A stretch of DNA of 64,000 nucleotides from assembly GCA_022496805.1 (NCBI GenBank), contig CM040089.1:43012372-43076371 (forward strand), given 5' to 3'. The notes under the pieces are model-generated. The model searched no databases and had not been told where the DNA came from. It worked only from the letters and a program-made list of their open reading frames with translations. Position numbers and translations under genes: made by a program. This document shows, piece after piece, positions 21,783-34,170 of the stretch. Source of the stretch: Pohlia nutans. Taxonomy: Eukaryota > Streptophyta > Bryopsida > Bryales > Mniaceae. Positions within the stretch are counted from its first letter, which is position 1. Each line of letters begins with the position of its first letter.

Positions 21783-22693
21783 TTCTTGTATGTTGATTAT
21801 GAACTCATTCACAATATACTAGCGCTTTGCTTCTGTTCGTGTAACTAGTGATGAAGTGAGGCCACGAAATTGAAAAGAAGTGAATGGCTAGTTACTTCAC
21901 ATAATGGACTTTGAATGCAACACGTACTCATGGAAAGACCATTCTAGAATGTGATAAATTAGGCTACATCATAGAATCATTACATCATAAACAACCCTAC
22001 CTTAGAATTGTCAATTTATGGTTCGCCGGCTTGTTTACACACTCTATAAGCATTAGGAATCCACAAGTGAAACCTAGAAGTAGTCACGAATATCATGTTT
22101 TCTAAACCCACCCACACCAAGATTGTCTCCAGAATTCGATTTTTCAATTATTATGTTATATTTTATTTTGTAATTTTGAAATTAAGTGTATAACGTTCTA
22201 GATTGAAATCTTTGAAAGTTTATGGATGATTTTTTTAATGAATATTATTCTTTATCATAATTATGTTGTATAGTAGTGTATAGTCCTAGGGGCTCGGGGA
22301 GTGCCAAGTGCACTTAAAGTTAGGATTAAGAATACAAGTGTCTACGTTTTAACAACATACCCCCTACAATACTTGGCCTTAAAATAGTTTTTAAATTACA
22401 AATTTTTAGGTGCTAAATCATTACGTATATATTTATCATTTGGTATAAATTTCAGACCAAAAAGTTTTATATATCTTATAAAAAAAATGATAGAAGTTTG
22501 AACTAAAATGTGTTGTTTTTTGCTTCAAAAATCAATTTAAAAATATTTACAAGTGATTTTTTTTGAGATTTATACAACAAGAACTTTAGATTGTGTTCAA
22601 CAACTTTATATTTTTTTTACAATTTTTAGATGATTTTTTAGTACATACATAGGGGGGTCAAAAGTACGCACTGACGTGATCCTAGTCTTAACT
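21783..22693. other. AT-rich intergenic DNA
   Basis: No coding region recognised. The TA-rich target interrupted by the Copia element continues here. Confidence 0.45.
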
Positions 22694-23280
22694 TTAACCC
22701 CTAACTGCCCAAGCAGGCGTTTTTGGCCTGATGTACAGATTTCATCCGTATTTTCTCATCCGTCATGCACTTTTTGTGGTGTGATTTTTTTACTGAATTT
22801 TTTATGGGAAGTTAACTTCATGTATGTGTGATCCGATCGAAAAGGAAATAATTTTTGAAAAAATTATGCCTCATTTTGTGTTGTAGTGTTTCACCGAAAA
22901 TCTTGAAGATTTTGGTCTAAAAGTGTTCATGAAAAAAAAAACTATTAAAATCAAGCATCCAAAAAATCTCCAAAAATCACTACACCTAAAGTACTACATT
23001 ATAACCCATCACAACAAATTTCATCCACATATTGTCAATATCTTATTCGTAATTGAATTACAAAGTTATTTTTTATTTTATGTTTCAAAATTTATAAAAA
23101 AAGATTAGTGATAGTAGTCATAGATCTAACTATATAGATAGAATCTAAAATTAAAAATGTATAACTTTTATTCATACATCAAATTCTAAATATTCATATT
23201 AATTGCATTTTATAATGCATCTTTGTAAAACTGCCTAAACTGGACATAGGTGAGGACGTTTAGGGGTTAAGTGCACTCCC
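22694..23280 (+). mobile_element. 587-bp TTAA-bounded non-autonomous element, family B copy 1
   Basis: It starts TTAACCCCTAACTGCCCAAG and ends GTTTAGGGGTTAA, giving an 11-bp perfect inverted repeat including TTAA. Interior blocks CATGCACTTTTTG, TGTGTGATCCGATC, TTATGCCTCATTTTGTGTTG and AATCTCCAAAAATCACTACA are shared with copies at 33,596 and 35,029. No coding capacity. Confidence 0.8.
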
Positions 23281-23529
23281 CGAGCCTAGAGGGTCAGTTC
23301 CAAATATTCCATAATCAAGTGCAAACAAATAATAGTGTAAAAATAAATATTTGAAGGTCATAATTTTAATTAAATTACATTAAATCCACGACCTAAACCC
23401 AAAGAGGATTCTTTAATCCTTTAGTTCCTAGGTAACCAGTAAGTAGTGACTAGATCACCAAAAAATGAAATGCTGTAAAATCTGTTACTATCTTAGTCCG
23501 GTGTCTGTATTTCAAAAGTGTAACTTTTA
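23281..23529. other. AT-rich spacer
   Basis: Contains TTTAGTTCCTAGGTAAC, a possible remnant of a family C end, and nothing else recognised. Confidence 0.35.
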
Positions 23530-24025
23530 ATTATGCAGATGATGCAAAAAGAAATTTGGAAATTTGACTTTCTTAGATATCCATATACCTATGTTTAAAA
23601 CACCAAAATATTGCAAATACCCCAAAATACAACAAATACTTGCAAATACAACACATGTACTATTTCTTGTATTTGAAAGTTTGTTATCTTGTATTTATTT
23701 TTGGATTGTGTTCTTTTGTTCATGTTCCATCAATGTATGTATTCCGCTCTTGATCAAATTACCAAATCCCTTCTTATTTTTTAACGTAAAATTTTGTCTT
23801 AAACCGTACGTAGATAAGTCACTCTCACTTATAAAATTCACGATAATTATGTGTAAGTCATTTTTTGACAAGAATCATTGCAATGGAGAGGTGTTGACAT
23901 AGGTCATTGCTTCATTTTCATTCTAAAAAATTTAACCAAAATTATATTATCTTTGAAGTCACACATCCCTCAAAATCTCATTTTGGAGTGTGCATCATAC
24001 GGTTCAAAGACATACTAAAATCTTC
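23530..24025 (+). mobile_element. Truncated family C element
   Basis: It shares the interior of the 808- and 812-bp elements (AAATACAACACATGTACTAT, GTTTGTTATCT, AAGTCACTCTCACTTATAAA, GAGTGTGCATCATACGG) but lacks recognisable TTAA ends on either side. Confidence 0.6.
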
Positions 24026-25816
24026 CAATCCAACAGTATGACCTGACCAAGATTTAACGAAAACATGTTTCATTAAGGTCCGAGATGACCCTAAACTACC
24101 AAGGTGATGGTGGTAAGGTACCCAAACCAAATGGAGAGGTTGGCGGTTTGATGTCCGGCTGTGAAATCATCTTACTATTTGATTGGAAAAACCTGCCACC
24201 GCTTGCAAAAAAAATAATAAATAAGGATTTGTGTGTTTCACATTAAAAAAAATGGTTTCATTAAGCTATGCTTATATTGATACGGTTGAATAATATTAAT
24301 AGCATTCTTAATTTCAAGAGAGAAAGTTCAAAAAAATGTCACCCAAAAAATTTATGCTACTTGCAAATGATAGTAAGGTATGTTGAAGCACTATAAGCTG
24401 TTAGGTACCAATAGTGGTCACTTATAAAAGCACATGTTTCAACTTCAGGAGTTCCCAATCTATTTATCACAAGCATTAATTATGAATACTAAGTTAGCAA
24501 TCTAATTGGATTAGAAATGAAAAACAATCATTGATACACCTACTAACATCAATAGTGGTTTATGCATATTAAGTTTGAAAAATTATAACAAAATCATACA
24601 TTGTGAAAAATTAATTAAAAATTTAGCTTGGTTATCAAACCCAAAGTTTTATGTGCTGCAATTTTCTATGATTGAAAATTAGCGCTCCATGTAGCTTGAA
24701 ATGGTTAAATTGACCGCAACTGTACCCCTTATTTTAATCCTTTAACGTCCCATTCCTTTGTAGAACAGTCAAACTACACCTTTAGACACGGTTTAGCTTT
24801 CTTGATTTCTTGAAATAATTTTTTTAATATTTTTCATGAATGAAATTGTATGTTCCCTATTAGTCCTAAAATTTTCTGATTTTTTTGGTACAAAATGAAC
24901 TTTTTACAAATTTTTAGGTCAAATACTTCAATAAATTCATATTAATTACAAAAAATCCTTAAAAAATATAAAATTCCTAAACATGTGCAAATGACAATGG
25001 AGAATCACATCATTTTTTTTTTAGAATTTTAGAATTTTAATTTTAAAATTCAAAAGGTGAACATCCTATGCAGTGTAATTCAGACCTTGAGCTACATAGC
25101 TTGCAGCAGAAATAAAATATTCAATACTTGAAATCTATAAGATCCAAAAAGTGAAGTAAAAACTAGACTCGATAAACTTCATTTTCTCAAATGGAAGTAA
25201 TAGCAAAAAACTTCATCCTCAAGATCATAATTGACTTTGACCAACAAACATTCACTATTTGGATGCGCGGTCCTTAAATGGTTAACTGGATCCTTGATAT
25301 ACAATACCAGGCATTTTCTATCAGATCTGGATTTGGGTTTTCAAAATAACAAATCATTCAATTCATATCAAACTCACGTAGAGAGGCTTTCATGTTAGGT
25401 TTCGTGATTTGTTTTTGCATCACAGAATATAGGTACTAGGATTGGTAAAGGTTTTTTATTTATGAAATAGAGGATTGTATTCCAAAAAAACCTTGCAAAT
25501 GTACAGAAAAATATGTTTAACTTCAAACAATTTTTTGCCCAAAACATGCACGTTCACTTCAAGCATTTCAATTGTAATGATGAATCTAAAATACTCACTG
25601 CAAAGATTGCCTTTTTCTGTTCAAAATCGCTGCCTTCTTCTATGTGACAAAGCTAACCCCGAAGTGAGCAAACGACCATGTTATGGTCACTACCCTATTC
25701 TACGGGTTGCCCAAGATGAAAAAAATATTTTTATATAAAATTAAAAAAAAAAAAAAAAAAAACAGGAAATCAAGTCCACTTTCCAACCCAATTTCAATCA
25801 TAAATGTCAATCCAAG
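24026..25816. other. AT-rich intergenic DNA with scattered repeat scraps
   Basis: A short motif at about 25,640-25,720 (ACGACCATGTTATGGTCACTA with GGGTTGCCCAAG) recurs near 35,780 and 38,300, so another dispersed repeat is present. No gene recognised; an A-run lies at about 25,742-25,763. Confidence 0.45.
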
Positions 25817-26628
25817 TTAACCCTTTAGTGCCCAGGGTACTATAGCTGGGAGCACTGGATTTCAGTGGAAAAATCCACTGTGATTGAGATTACCAGAAAA
25901 AAAATGGATTAAATTAGAAAGTAGCCGTACAATTCTATTCTCAACTGGAGAGCACACATTTTATTAAAATTTGAGAATCATCTAATGGTGGGATTGGAAG
26001 ACTATAGTATGTATTTGAACTGTATAATGCACGCTCAAAAATGAGATTTTGGGGGGGTGTGTGACTTCAAAGTTAAATAGAATTTGGGTTAAATTTTCAA
26101 AAATGAAAGGTAAGAAGTTCAGCTATGCCCTATGTCAACACCTCTTCGTTGCAATCTTTCATATCAAGAATTGACTCACACATAATTATTGTGAATTTTA
26201 TAAGTGAAAGTGACTTATCCATATACGGTTTAAGACAAAATTTTATACGTTGAAAATTGACATGAGTGGGTACATTAGTCAAGATCGGATTACATACACT
26301 AATGGAAGATGAAGAAAAGAACACAATCCAAAAAAATAAAACAAGATAACAAACTTCTAAACACAAGAAATACTGCATAATACATGTGTTGTATTTGTAA
26401 GTATTTACTGTATTTTCAAGTATTTGCAGTATTTTTGCGTTCTGTTGATAGGTATTTTGATAGTTGTACAATTCCAAATTGAAAATTTCTTTTTCTGGAA
26501 GGTGTGTGATGTATATGGGCAAATCTGAACTTCAAAACTGAAGTTCCAATTCTTCACGGATTCTCTGCTATTTGCATTTCGGACGTTGTAGTGACCATAA
26601 TGTGGTCAGCTGGGCACTAAAGGGTTAA
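25817..26628 (-). mobile_element. 812-bp TTAA-bounded non-autonomous element, family C copy 2
   Basis: The inverted ends are perfect over 19 bp: TTAACCCTTTAGTGCCCAG on the left and its complement on the right. Its interior is the reverse complement of the element at 11,798-12,605. It carries the same CAGTGGAAAAATCCACTG hairpin at about 25,862. The best-preserved TTAA element of this family in the window. Confidence 0.85.
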
Positions 26629-27187
26629 ACTCCACAAAGGAGACGTTCTTAAAGACAAACACTTTAATATTTTAATAATAGACGAGGTATGGGCAAAGAT
26701 AGATGTGTTACATAATGCTAACTCTACAACTTTAATGAAGTTTGATCCAAAAGAGAAAATGAGAAGCATGATGTTAGTGATTATCTCTACGGTCAAACTA
26801 TGAAAAATAGTTTTAGATACTCAATTAATGAATTTCAAAGCATTTACCATTGTATTTTCAAAAAATATACAATTTCAATTTTTATTATATTATACACTGT
26901 ACACAGTGCTCGAGCAAACAAGATTTCTTTAGAACCCCGGTGGTCTTGAATGAATGGGGACAAAACTGCCTCCTATTTTTGTTCAATTCAAAGCTCACCT
27001 TAAAAAACAACCCCCTCCTACAATGGTTTTTATTCCCAAGTAGGCCCCCCTAGGATAGATTGGGGCCTCCGGCCTCAGACTTCCAAGAAAATTTGCCAAA
27101 AAAAAAACCGAAGGTGTCCAAAATGAAAATTCATGAAAAAAGGAGGGGTGGATGAATAGTGTCCGCATTCAAGACCACCGGGATTTA
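26629..27187. other. Intergenic DNA, C-rich patch
   Basis: No gene recognised. A C-rich stretch at about 26,990-27,080 is unusual locally. The TTA just before 27,188 is the target duplication of the next element. Confidence 0.4.
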
Positions 27188-27550
27188 GGGCCGCTTCACA
27201 CTATGGCCGAAGGTCAAGAGGTCGTCGATTTTCACTAATCATATTGTAAGAAATCATGGGTTTGGCCTCTTGATCCTTCACACTAGAGGCCAAAGTCCAA
27301 AGGCCGTGAACCTTCAAAATGCTTACATGGCAACACTTTTTGACAAAGGTGACGGCCTCTCGAGAGAAAGTTTGGATCCTGCATTTTGCAAGACCCAAAC
27401 TATGGTCGAGAGGCGGTCGAATTTTTTTAATAAAAAATAAAAACTATATTTTAATGCCTATTTTCAGTAGATTTCTTTGGACTCTCAACAAAGTTTGGAC
27501 TCTCAATCTCATGGCTTCTCGACTTGGACGGCCATAATGGGAAGCGGCCC
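27188..27550. mobile_element. 363-bp PIF/Harbinger-like (Tourist) MITE
   Basis: The terminal inverted repeats are about 22 bp with two mismatches, starting GGGCCGCTTC at both ends. The 3-bp duplication TTA flanks the element (27,185-27,187 and 27,551-27,553). TTA/TAA duplications with GGGC-type ends are typical of PIF/Harbinger MITEs. No coding capacity. Confidence 0.75.
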
Positions 27551-27735
27551 TTAGGGACGGGGGTGCAAACATATTCAGTTCATGAGGTGACTCGCGAGGA
27601 GTTTCCGGAGTCAAAATAATAGAATCTGAATGCCTGATAATCATGGGCCAGTGAGGGCTAGAATTCATGCAAACTTGGCCGTGGTCCCACTTTGCATGCA
27701 TGGTCTGGGCACTCCGCTTCACTGACTGAATACTC

Positions 27736-28195
27736 GAGCGTCTTTGTCGTTTGCACAACAGTTTTGGGCCCTCCGATCAAGATCGAGATCCAACGGCCCA
27801 TGGGATCTGAGCTGGCGCACGGAGTACATGCAAGGGCCGATGAGATGGTTGATCAAGGGCGGGCTGCCCGTTGTCTGTTTCTGAATAGGTAACGAAGACA
27901 CTTGGCGGTGATTGACTTGCTTGCACTACGCTCAACACCTTAAAAGGGTATAGAGTTTTACTGTTGTAACATGACAAATGCAATCGATCATGTTGTGATA
28001 AATACATTTCAGATGGGATCAAATTTTACATCACTGGAATAGTGAAGATCATTGTATGTATTGGTCAAAAAGAGAAGTAGACCAAATGGAAGTCTACATA
28101 AAACTTGCTCAAAAATGTTAAAGAAAAGCATGAGGTCAATTTGGGCTTTTTGGTCCTTTAGAGGTTTATATATCATCGAAATAAAAAATTAATTT
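27736..28195 (+). repeat. Left arm of a large inverted repeat
   Basis: Pairs with 29,515-29,960 in inverse orientation. Shared strings include GATCGGAGGGCC (as complement), GCTCAACACCTTAAAAGG, GACAAATGCAATCGATCATG, AGTCTACATAAAACTTGCTC and AAAGCATGAGGTCAATTTGG. The arm is visibly diverged, so the duplication is not recent. The inner end is a family A-like sequence. Confidence 0.75.
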
Positions 28196-29514
28196 CCATA
28201 GACTTAGTATATCATGAAAATATATAAAGAATTATTTGAATTATGAATCATGTCAAACAAATGAAACAATCTCATTTGGTAATGCCATGCCTTCAAGAGT
28301 TTTCCACTACTTTGTAGCTCTACATTCTATGTTTTAGAAAAGATTCCTTCTGAGGTACGAGGCTCTAACCCCGCCACTTTAAAGGCTGTGAATTTATGAG
28401 GACTCAATGAGAACTAAGCATGATTTTCCACTAGATGACAAATCCAAGCTAAGACCAACATACTTTGAATCAAAAATTTTGGATGTTCCTTAAATTAGTT
28501 ATGAATTTTTGAAGTTGAAATGACATGGGTTCTAAAGTGGTGTACTCACCATGGGTACATCCAAAATTATTTATAAATTTTCATTATCGGTAGAGTGCGG
28601 GTTTAGAACTGTGGCGGATTTAGAGCCCTCTACATTACAACATCATTGAACCTGTAACCTTGAACCCTACTATCTTTTTGTGTTCTCATTAAGAACTTTT
28701 ACCATCTATTCAACAAATGAATCATCACTTCTGCAATGGTTCCGCATGATTGTTCACCTCTTGAAATGAAAGCAAGAGTGAAAGTTCCACAAATTCAATA
28801 TTCGATGCTTTTTTCAACATTTCCAAAGGATGTTGTAGTCTCCATACAACCAATATTTCTATTTGCATTTATTCAAAAGTTGCACTCACTTCATTACGTC
28901 ATCAAGCATAGGTTGCTCATTGGTGTACTTCAATAGTGGTCTTAGACTTAGCTTCTCCATAGATTTACTTTTTCTTCCCAATGTACGTGCACAAATTTGA
29001 AAAATCACAAATACAAAACTTGTAAAAAAGGATCCATTTATATTTTCAAATTTTATAATTGTGATACGAAATTCTAATTTTAAAGGTATCTTAATCCCAA
29101 AACGACCAAGGATGGTTTTAAATCAATTCATTAATTGTGAAGAATATTATTCTAAAATTTCATATCATAGGAATCAATGAAGAACATTGTATGACATGTG
29201 TTTCGATGTTTATTTGAGGTAAATCTCAAAGCCACCTCAAATCGCGCTGACGTGGTTTTGAGGTTTCCAAAGTTATCAAAATTTACATAATTATGGTCTT
29301 ACAATGACAATTTCAATATATCATGGTGTGAAAAATAAAATTTATATGAGACCAGATTTTAAATCACCGGAGTCAATAAAGAACATTGCATGTGTTGATC
29401 AAACAACAAATAAATTTGAATAAAAACAAATCCACTTTGGACCTACTCAAAATTGCTTCAAGGTCGAGTATACATATTTTGATGATACACTAAGTCTATC
29501 AAAATTAATTGTGT
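28196..29514. other. Spacer between inverted repeat arms
   Basis: AT-rich, 1.3 kb, with no transposase or other frame recognised. Several family A phrases (AATCAATGAAGAACATTG) occur within it. Confidence 0.45.
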
Positions 29515-29960
29515 ATTTCGATGATATATAAACCTCTAAAGGACCAAAAAGCCCAAATTGACCTCATGCTTTTCTTTAACGTTTTTGAGCAAGTTTTATG
29601 TAGACTTCTTTTTGGTCTACTTATCTTTTTTGACCAATACATACAATGATCTTCACTGCTTCTAGTGATATAAAATTTTGTCCCATTTCAAATGTATTTA
29701 TCACATCATGATCGATTGCATTTGTCATTTTACAACATTGAAACCCTACATCCTTTTAAGGTGTTGAGCGCAGTGCAAGCAAGTTAATAAGCACAAATCG
29801 TCTTCATTACCAGAGCTCGGGCAACCTGCCCTTGACTGGCCATCTCACCCTGCGTGTACTCCGAGCGCTAGTTCGGATCATATGGACCGTTGGATCCCAA
29901 ATCTTGATCGGAGGGCCTAAAACTATGCCAGCAATAGAGGCGCTAAAACAATCAGCGTCT
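29515..29960 (-). repeat. Right arm of a large inverted repeat
   Basis: Inverse partner of 27,736-28,195. Together the arms bound a 2.2-kb region that could fold back on itself. The outermost aligned part is GCGTCT near 29,955 against CGTCTTTG near 27,737. Confidence 0.75.
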
Positions 29961-30979
29961 CAGTGACGCGAGCCATGGTCCTATGCCCATTTCACTGTTA
30001 CCTTGGTCTTGGATGCCCATGCCCTTATGGACTGAGCCTTGTACTTGGCTCAAAGACGAATTGTGCCTCTTATATTTATAGCAATTTTTAGTAGGGCTTA
30101 TACAGGTTGCGTTTATGTTAAACTTATAATTTATTTTTATCACCACGTGCAGTGTTCTTCACTAATTCTATTAATATAAAATTTGGTTCTATCAAAATTA
30201 TATTTTGTTGTAATACGATTGATTGAATTAGTGATTTTAAAATCATTAATCTTTGGTCCTATTGATAGGGTTAAAAGTGCAAAAAAGTTTGTGATTGCCG
30301 TACCTTCATAGCAACTTCACCCCCTCTCGGATGAATAACTTATTATTTTTAAAGTAAGTTTTTGTTTATCCCAAATACTCTCTAAAATACATTATTTTGT
30401 TTTACAATTTTTTTATGAGAGTTGACCCTTGCTTGTATTCCAATCCAAATTGACTCTTGTTTTACATTCTATTCAAAGTCTCTCTTGTTTACATTCCCTT
30501 TGAATTTAACTCTTGTTTACATATGGAATACTTTGTGTACACATTCTTTTAGCTAGTTGATTTTTGAAGATTGAGAGTACAAAATAGAGTATCCTAGATG
30601 CTATCTAGTGTATCGTTTGCATTTGTACGTTTGCCCAAAACGTGTGCATTTGTACATTTTTGAGTCTACGCAAAACGTACGCAATAGGAATGCTCAAAAT
30701 ATTGTACTTGTTCCTTACAACTCAATCCGCACATGCAATCTTTCATCACTAACCATTATGTGCTCGAGCAACGGCTTGTGTAACGTTGACCTTTGATCTC
30801 CATCAACATATACAACGCACATCAACATCATGTAATGCATGGGCATGCCCAAACTGCCAAGCACACCTTGCCAAACGGGTTGTCATGCATGTAAGCGAAT
30901 GGTTTGCTAAGTGGACTCAAAGGTTTTTTTTAATTAATAAGTATTAAGTTATTCTCTTGAAATATGAAAGATTATAAAT
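29961..30979. other. AT-rich intergenic DNA
   Basis: Nothing coding recognised; one family A fragment near 30,150-30,230. Confidence 0.4.
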
Positions 30980-31255
30980 TTAACCCTAAAGGACCAAAGA
31001 GCCCAAATTGAGAGTCATGATTTTTTAAGTATTTTTGAATAGGTATGTATGGACTTTTTTATATTTTTATATTTTTATATTTCTTTGCTTAAATAAGACC
31101 TTATTTTTTATTTTTTAAATAGCACATACAATTTTCTTCACTAATTCCATTAATATAAAATTTGGTCTCATTTTAATTATATTTTTCACAATATGATGGA
31201 TTGAATTCGTTAATTTATAATGAATTCAGATGAATCTTTGATCCCTTAGGATTAA
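30980..31255 (-). mobile_element. 276-bp TTAA-bounded element, family A
   Basis: Begins TTAACCCTAAAGGACCAAAG and ends CTTTGATCCCTTAGGATTAA, so the ends are inverted repeats with a few mismatches. The interior has TTCCATTAATATAAAATTTG, the core phrase of this abundant family. Confidence 0.65.
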
Positions 31256-31449
31256 AGGGTATTTGCCTTTATTTTGGGTGTAGATTTCATTTTTAAAAAC
31301 TTATCTCATATCAACTCTTCAAAGATGAAAGATCAAAAGGTCTTTATATTGACCCTTCAATATGAAATTGGTTTCATCTTAATTGAATTTCTTCCAATAT
31401 GATCAATTGAATTTGGCTTTTCAAAACCATGAATCCATGTTCCTTTAGA

Positions 31450-33045
31450 GGTTAACCCCTAAATTACCATGCTCAACTTTAAATTTTTATCACTTCTCGT
31501 GATGCTATCAAGAATAAACTTGTATCCCTTAATTGGTATTTATGTAGAAAACTTCAACATTGAAGCTCAAAGAGGACTTAGTTGTGAGAGTGTATATCAA
31601 TTTTTAGAACAATCTACTATATATATATATTAGATTCTAATGTTTAATCATGACTTGTTTTATGAGAAAATGAGCAAAATGGATAGGTCATTCACAACAT
31701 TCTCATAAATTCTAGAACCATGATTAGTGTATGAAATTTTCGGAGCATAAATAGATGTATTGTTTGTAAGTGCTCCTAAAAATGGTGTTCTGAAACTAAA
31801 TAAAATAACAATCATTGATTTTCAAAGATTTATGTTTGAGTGAAGTGAGTTGTTGGTGACTTGTTGAACAGGTGTTCATAATTGTTAATAATTATTACAT
31901 TGCAAAATATATGTAAAGATTTCAAATCTATTTATAGAATATTCCAATCATTTCAAAAATATTCCAAAATAATGTTAAAAATAATAAAAATTTCCAAATG
32001 TTTTGAAAATATTTCATTTTAAATGCATTTAAATTTTTTTCGTAATTATTATATAGTGATAATGATGCAGTAATGGCGAATGTCTTATATATGGTACACT
32101 TTATTTTTGACAAACGTGCCGCCCTAGTATGAAAACGCTCTCAAAGTCATCAACTCCCCTAACCACCATGTCCCAAGTTTATTCAAGTTAACGTTTACTT
32201 TTCTCCTTGTGGATCAATCAATGTAATTGCTAATCTTGAAGGATTTTTTTGTTCTCATAATGAAATTTAAATTCTCTAGTTATAATTGAGTCAAAATTAT
32301 AAAATCCAAATAATTTATTAAAGTATTGAAATTATTCTTGGACAAGACGTGTCCACGTGGTACTTTAGGGGTTATAGCTAAAAGAGGACTTAGTTGTGAG
32401 AGTGCATTCCAATCTTTTGAACAAGCTACGGTATATATTACATGATTATAAGGTTTGATTATGATTATAAGGTTTTATGAATTTTTTAAGCAAATCAATA
32501 GTTTGTTCACAAATAACAAGGAGCATACAAAGTTGTAATGTGTCTAGGTGCTCACGAATAATGGTGTTGTAAAACTGAATACAACAATGATTGATTCCAA
32601 AAGATTTATGTTTTAAGTGAAGTGACTTGTTCGTGACTTGTTGAGCCGGAATTGATGATCATAATTAATTGTTACATTGCATTAAATAACTAAAGATTTT
32701 GAAAATAAAAATTAGAATATTTCAAAATAGTATAAAATATGTAAAAAAGATTTGAAGATTTTGAAATATTCCATTATGAATATATTAAACACTTTGCATA
32801 AGTATTATACAATGTTTATGATGCATTAATGACAAAAGTTCTACATATTGTACCTTTTTTCCTTTTTCAAATTTAACGCCCTAAGGTGAAAACGTCCTCC
32901 ATGTCATCAACATCCCTAACTATCATGTCTCATATTCACCTACGTTGACGTTTTATTTTTTTCCAAAAGGATTGATTAACAGAATTGTACATCTTGAAGG
33001 TTTATTGTGTTCTTGTAACAAATATTTACCATTCTCTACACCAAA
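31450..33045 (+). repeat. Diverged tandem duplication, period about 810 bp
   Basis: Two copies (about 31,560-32,290 and 32,375-33,045) share AGAGGACTTAGTTGTGAGAG, ATTTATGTTT, GTGACTTGTTGA, AATTGTTACATTGC and a GGATTGATTAACAG / GGATCAATCAATG segment in the same order. No open frame is conserved between them, so this is non-coding. Confidence 0.6.
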
Positions 33046-33383
33046 TGGCATATTTAGTGTTCAAGGAGAATTGACGTCTTTTACCACAACTCATTCAAAG
33101 GTGAAGAGATACAGTGTCCCTTGCAACTATATAGGAGTTCGCCACTTGTTATCTTCACTTTCATTAAGATTGTTATGTTCTTTTCAAGTCACGAGAGTGA
33201 CATGAGGTGGCATGCCATAGTTATTATGAAGTTGCAATATGTCATTGGAACACTACATTTATTTTTTTTCTTACAAGGACACTATATCTCTTTCAAATTA
33301 AATAGTGCCCGAGTTTAGAAATAGTGTCCCAGAGAATGTGTTCTTCAAGGGAGTTACCATTGTGTTAAAATTATGGCCACATT
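33046..33383. other. AT-rich spacer
   Basis: Contains AGTGTCCC phrases also seen near 37,300; otherwise nothing recognised. Confidence 0.35.
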
Positions 33384-33590
33384 CGTAAAGGACCAAGTAT
33401 TTGTGGTTTTAAGTGAAAAAATTAATTGATTATATTGTATTTTTTAATTCCAAATTTTATATCATATGAATCAATGAAGAACAAAAAACGTAAATTGCAA
33501 TAAGAATGGAAATCAACATTAAACGCAATCATAATTTTTGAAAATCAAAACACGAGACCAAATTTAAGCTTCTTGGTCCTTTAAGAGTTG
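33384..33590 (+). mobile_element. Family A element with eroded ends
   Basis: Runs from GTAAAGGACCAAG to CTTCTTGGTCCTTTAAG with the usual core between. It lies directly against the family B element that follows. Confidence 0.55.
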
Positions 33591-33595
33591 ACATG

Positions 33596-34170
33596 TTAAC
33601 CCCTAACCGCCCAACCATGCATATTTTGCATGATGTACAGATTTGAAGTCCGTTTTCTCATCCATCATGCACTTTTTGCAGTGTGATTTTTTACTGAAAC
33701 TTTTATGGGAAGTTAGCTTCATGCATGTGTGATCCGATTAGAAAGGGGATGGTTTGTGAAATTTTTATGCCTCATTTCATGTTGTAGTGTTCCACCCAAA
33801 ATTTCGAAGATATTAGTCTAAAAGTGCTCTTGAAAAAGTCAACTACTAAAATTAAGCAACCAAAAAATCTCCAAAAATCACTACAATTAGAGTATTACAT
33901 TTCAACCCATCACAAAAAAATTCATTATTAGATTGTAAATATCTTATTCGTAATCATATTACAAAAGAGTGTTAAATTTTAAGTTTTAAATTTAATACAC
34001 AAATATTGGTGATAGCAATCGCAAATCTAACCGTATGGATAGAATCTAAAATGCATAATGTACAACTTCTATTCATTCATCAACTTGAAAATATCCCTCT
34101 TAGTTGCATTTTATAATGCATCTTTGGAAAACTGCCAAATTTGAAAAGGGTGAGAACGTTTAGGGGTTAA
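33596..34170 (+). mobile_element. 575-bp TTAA-bounded element, family B copy 2
   Basis: Starts TTAACCCCTAACCGCCCAAC and ends GTTTAGGGGTTAA, with the same interior as 22,694-23,280. Flanked on both sides by family A-like GGACCAAG sequence, which suggests insertion into or beside a family A copy at TTAA. Confidence 0.8.
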
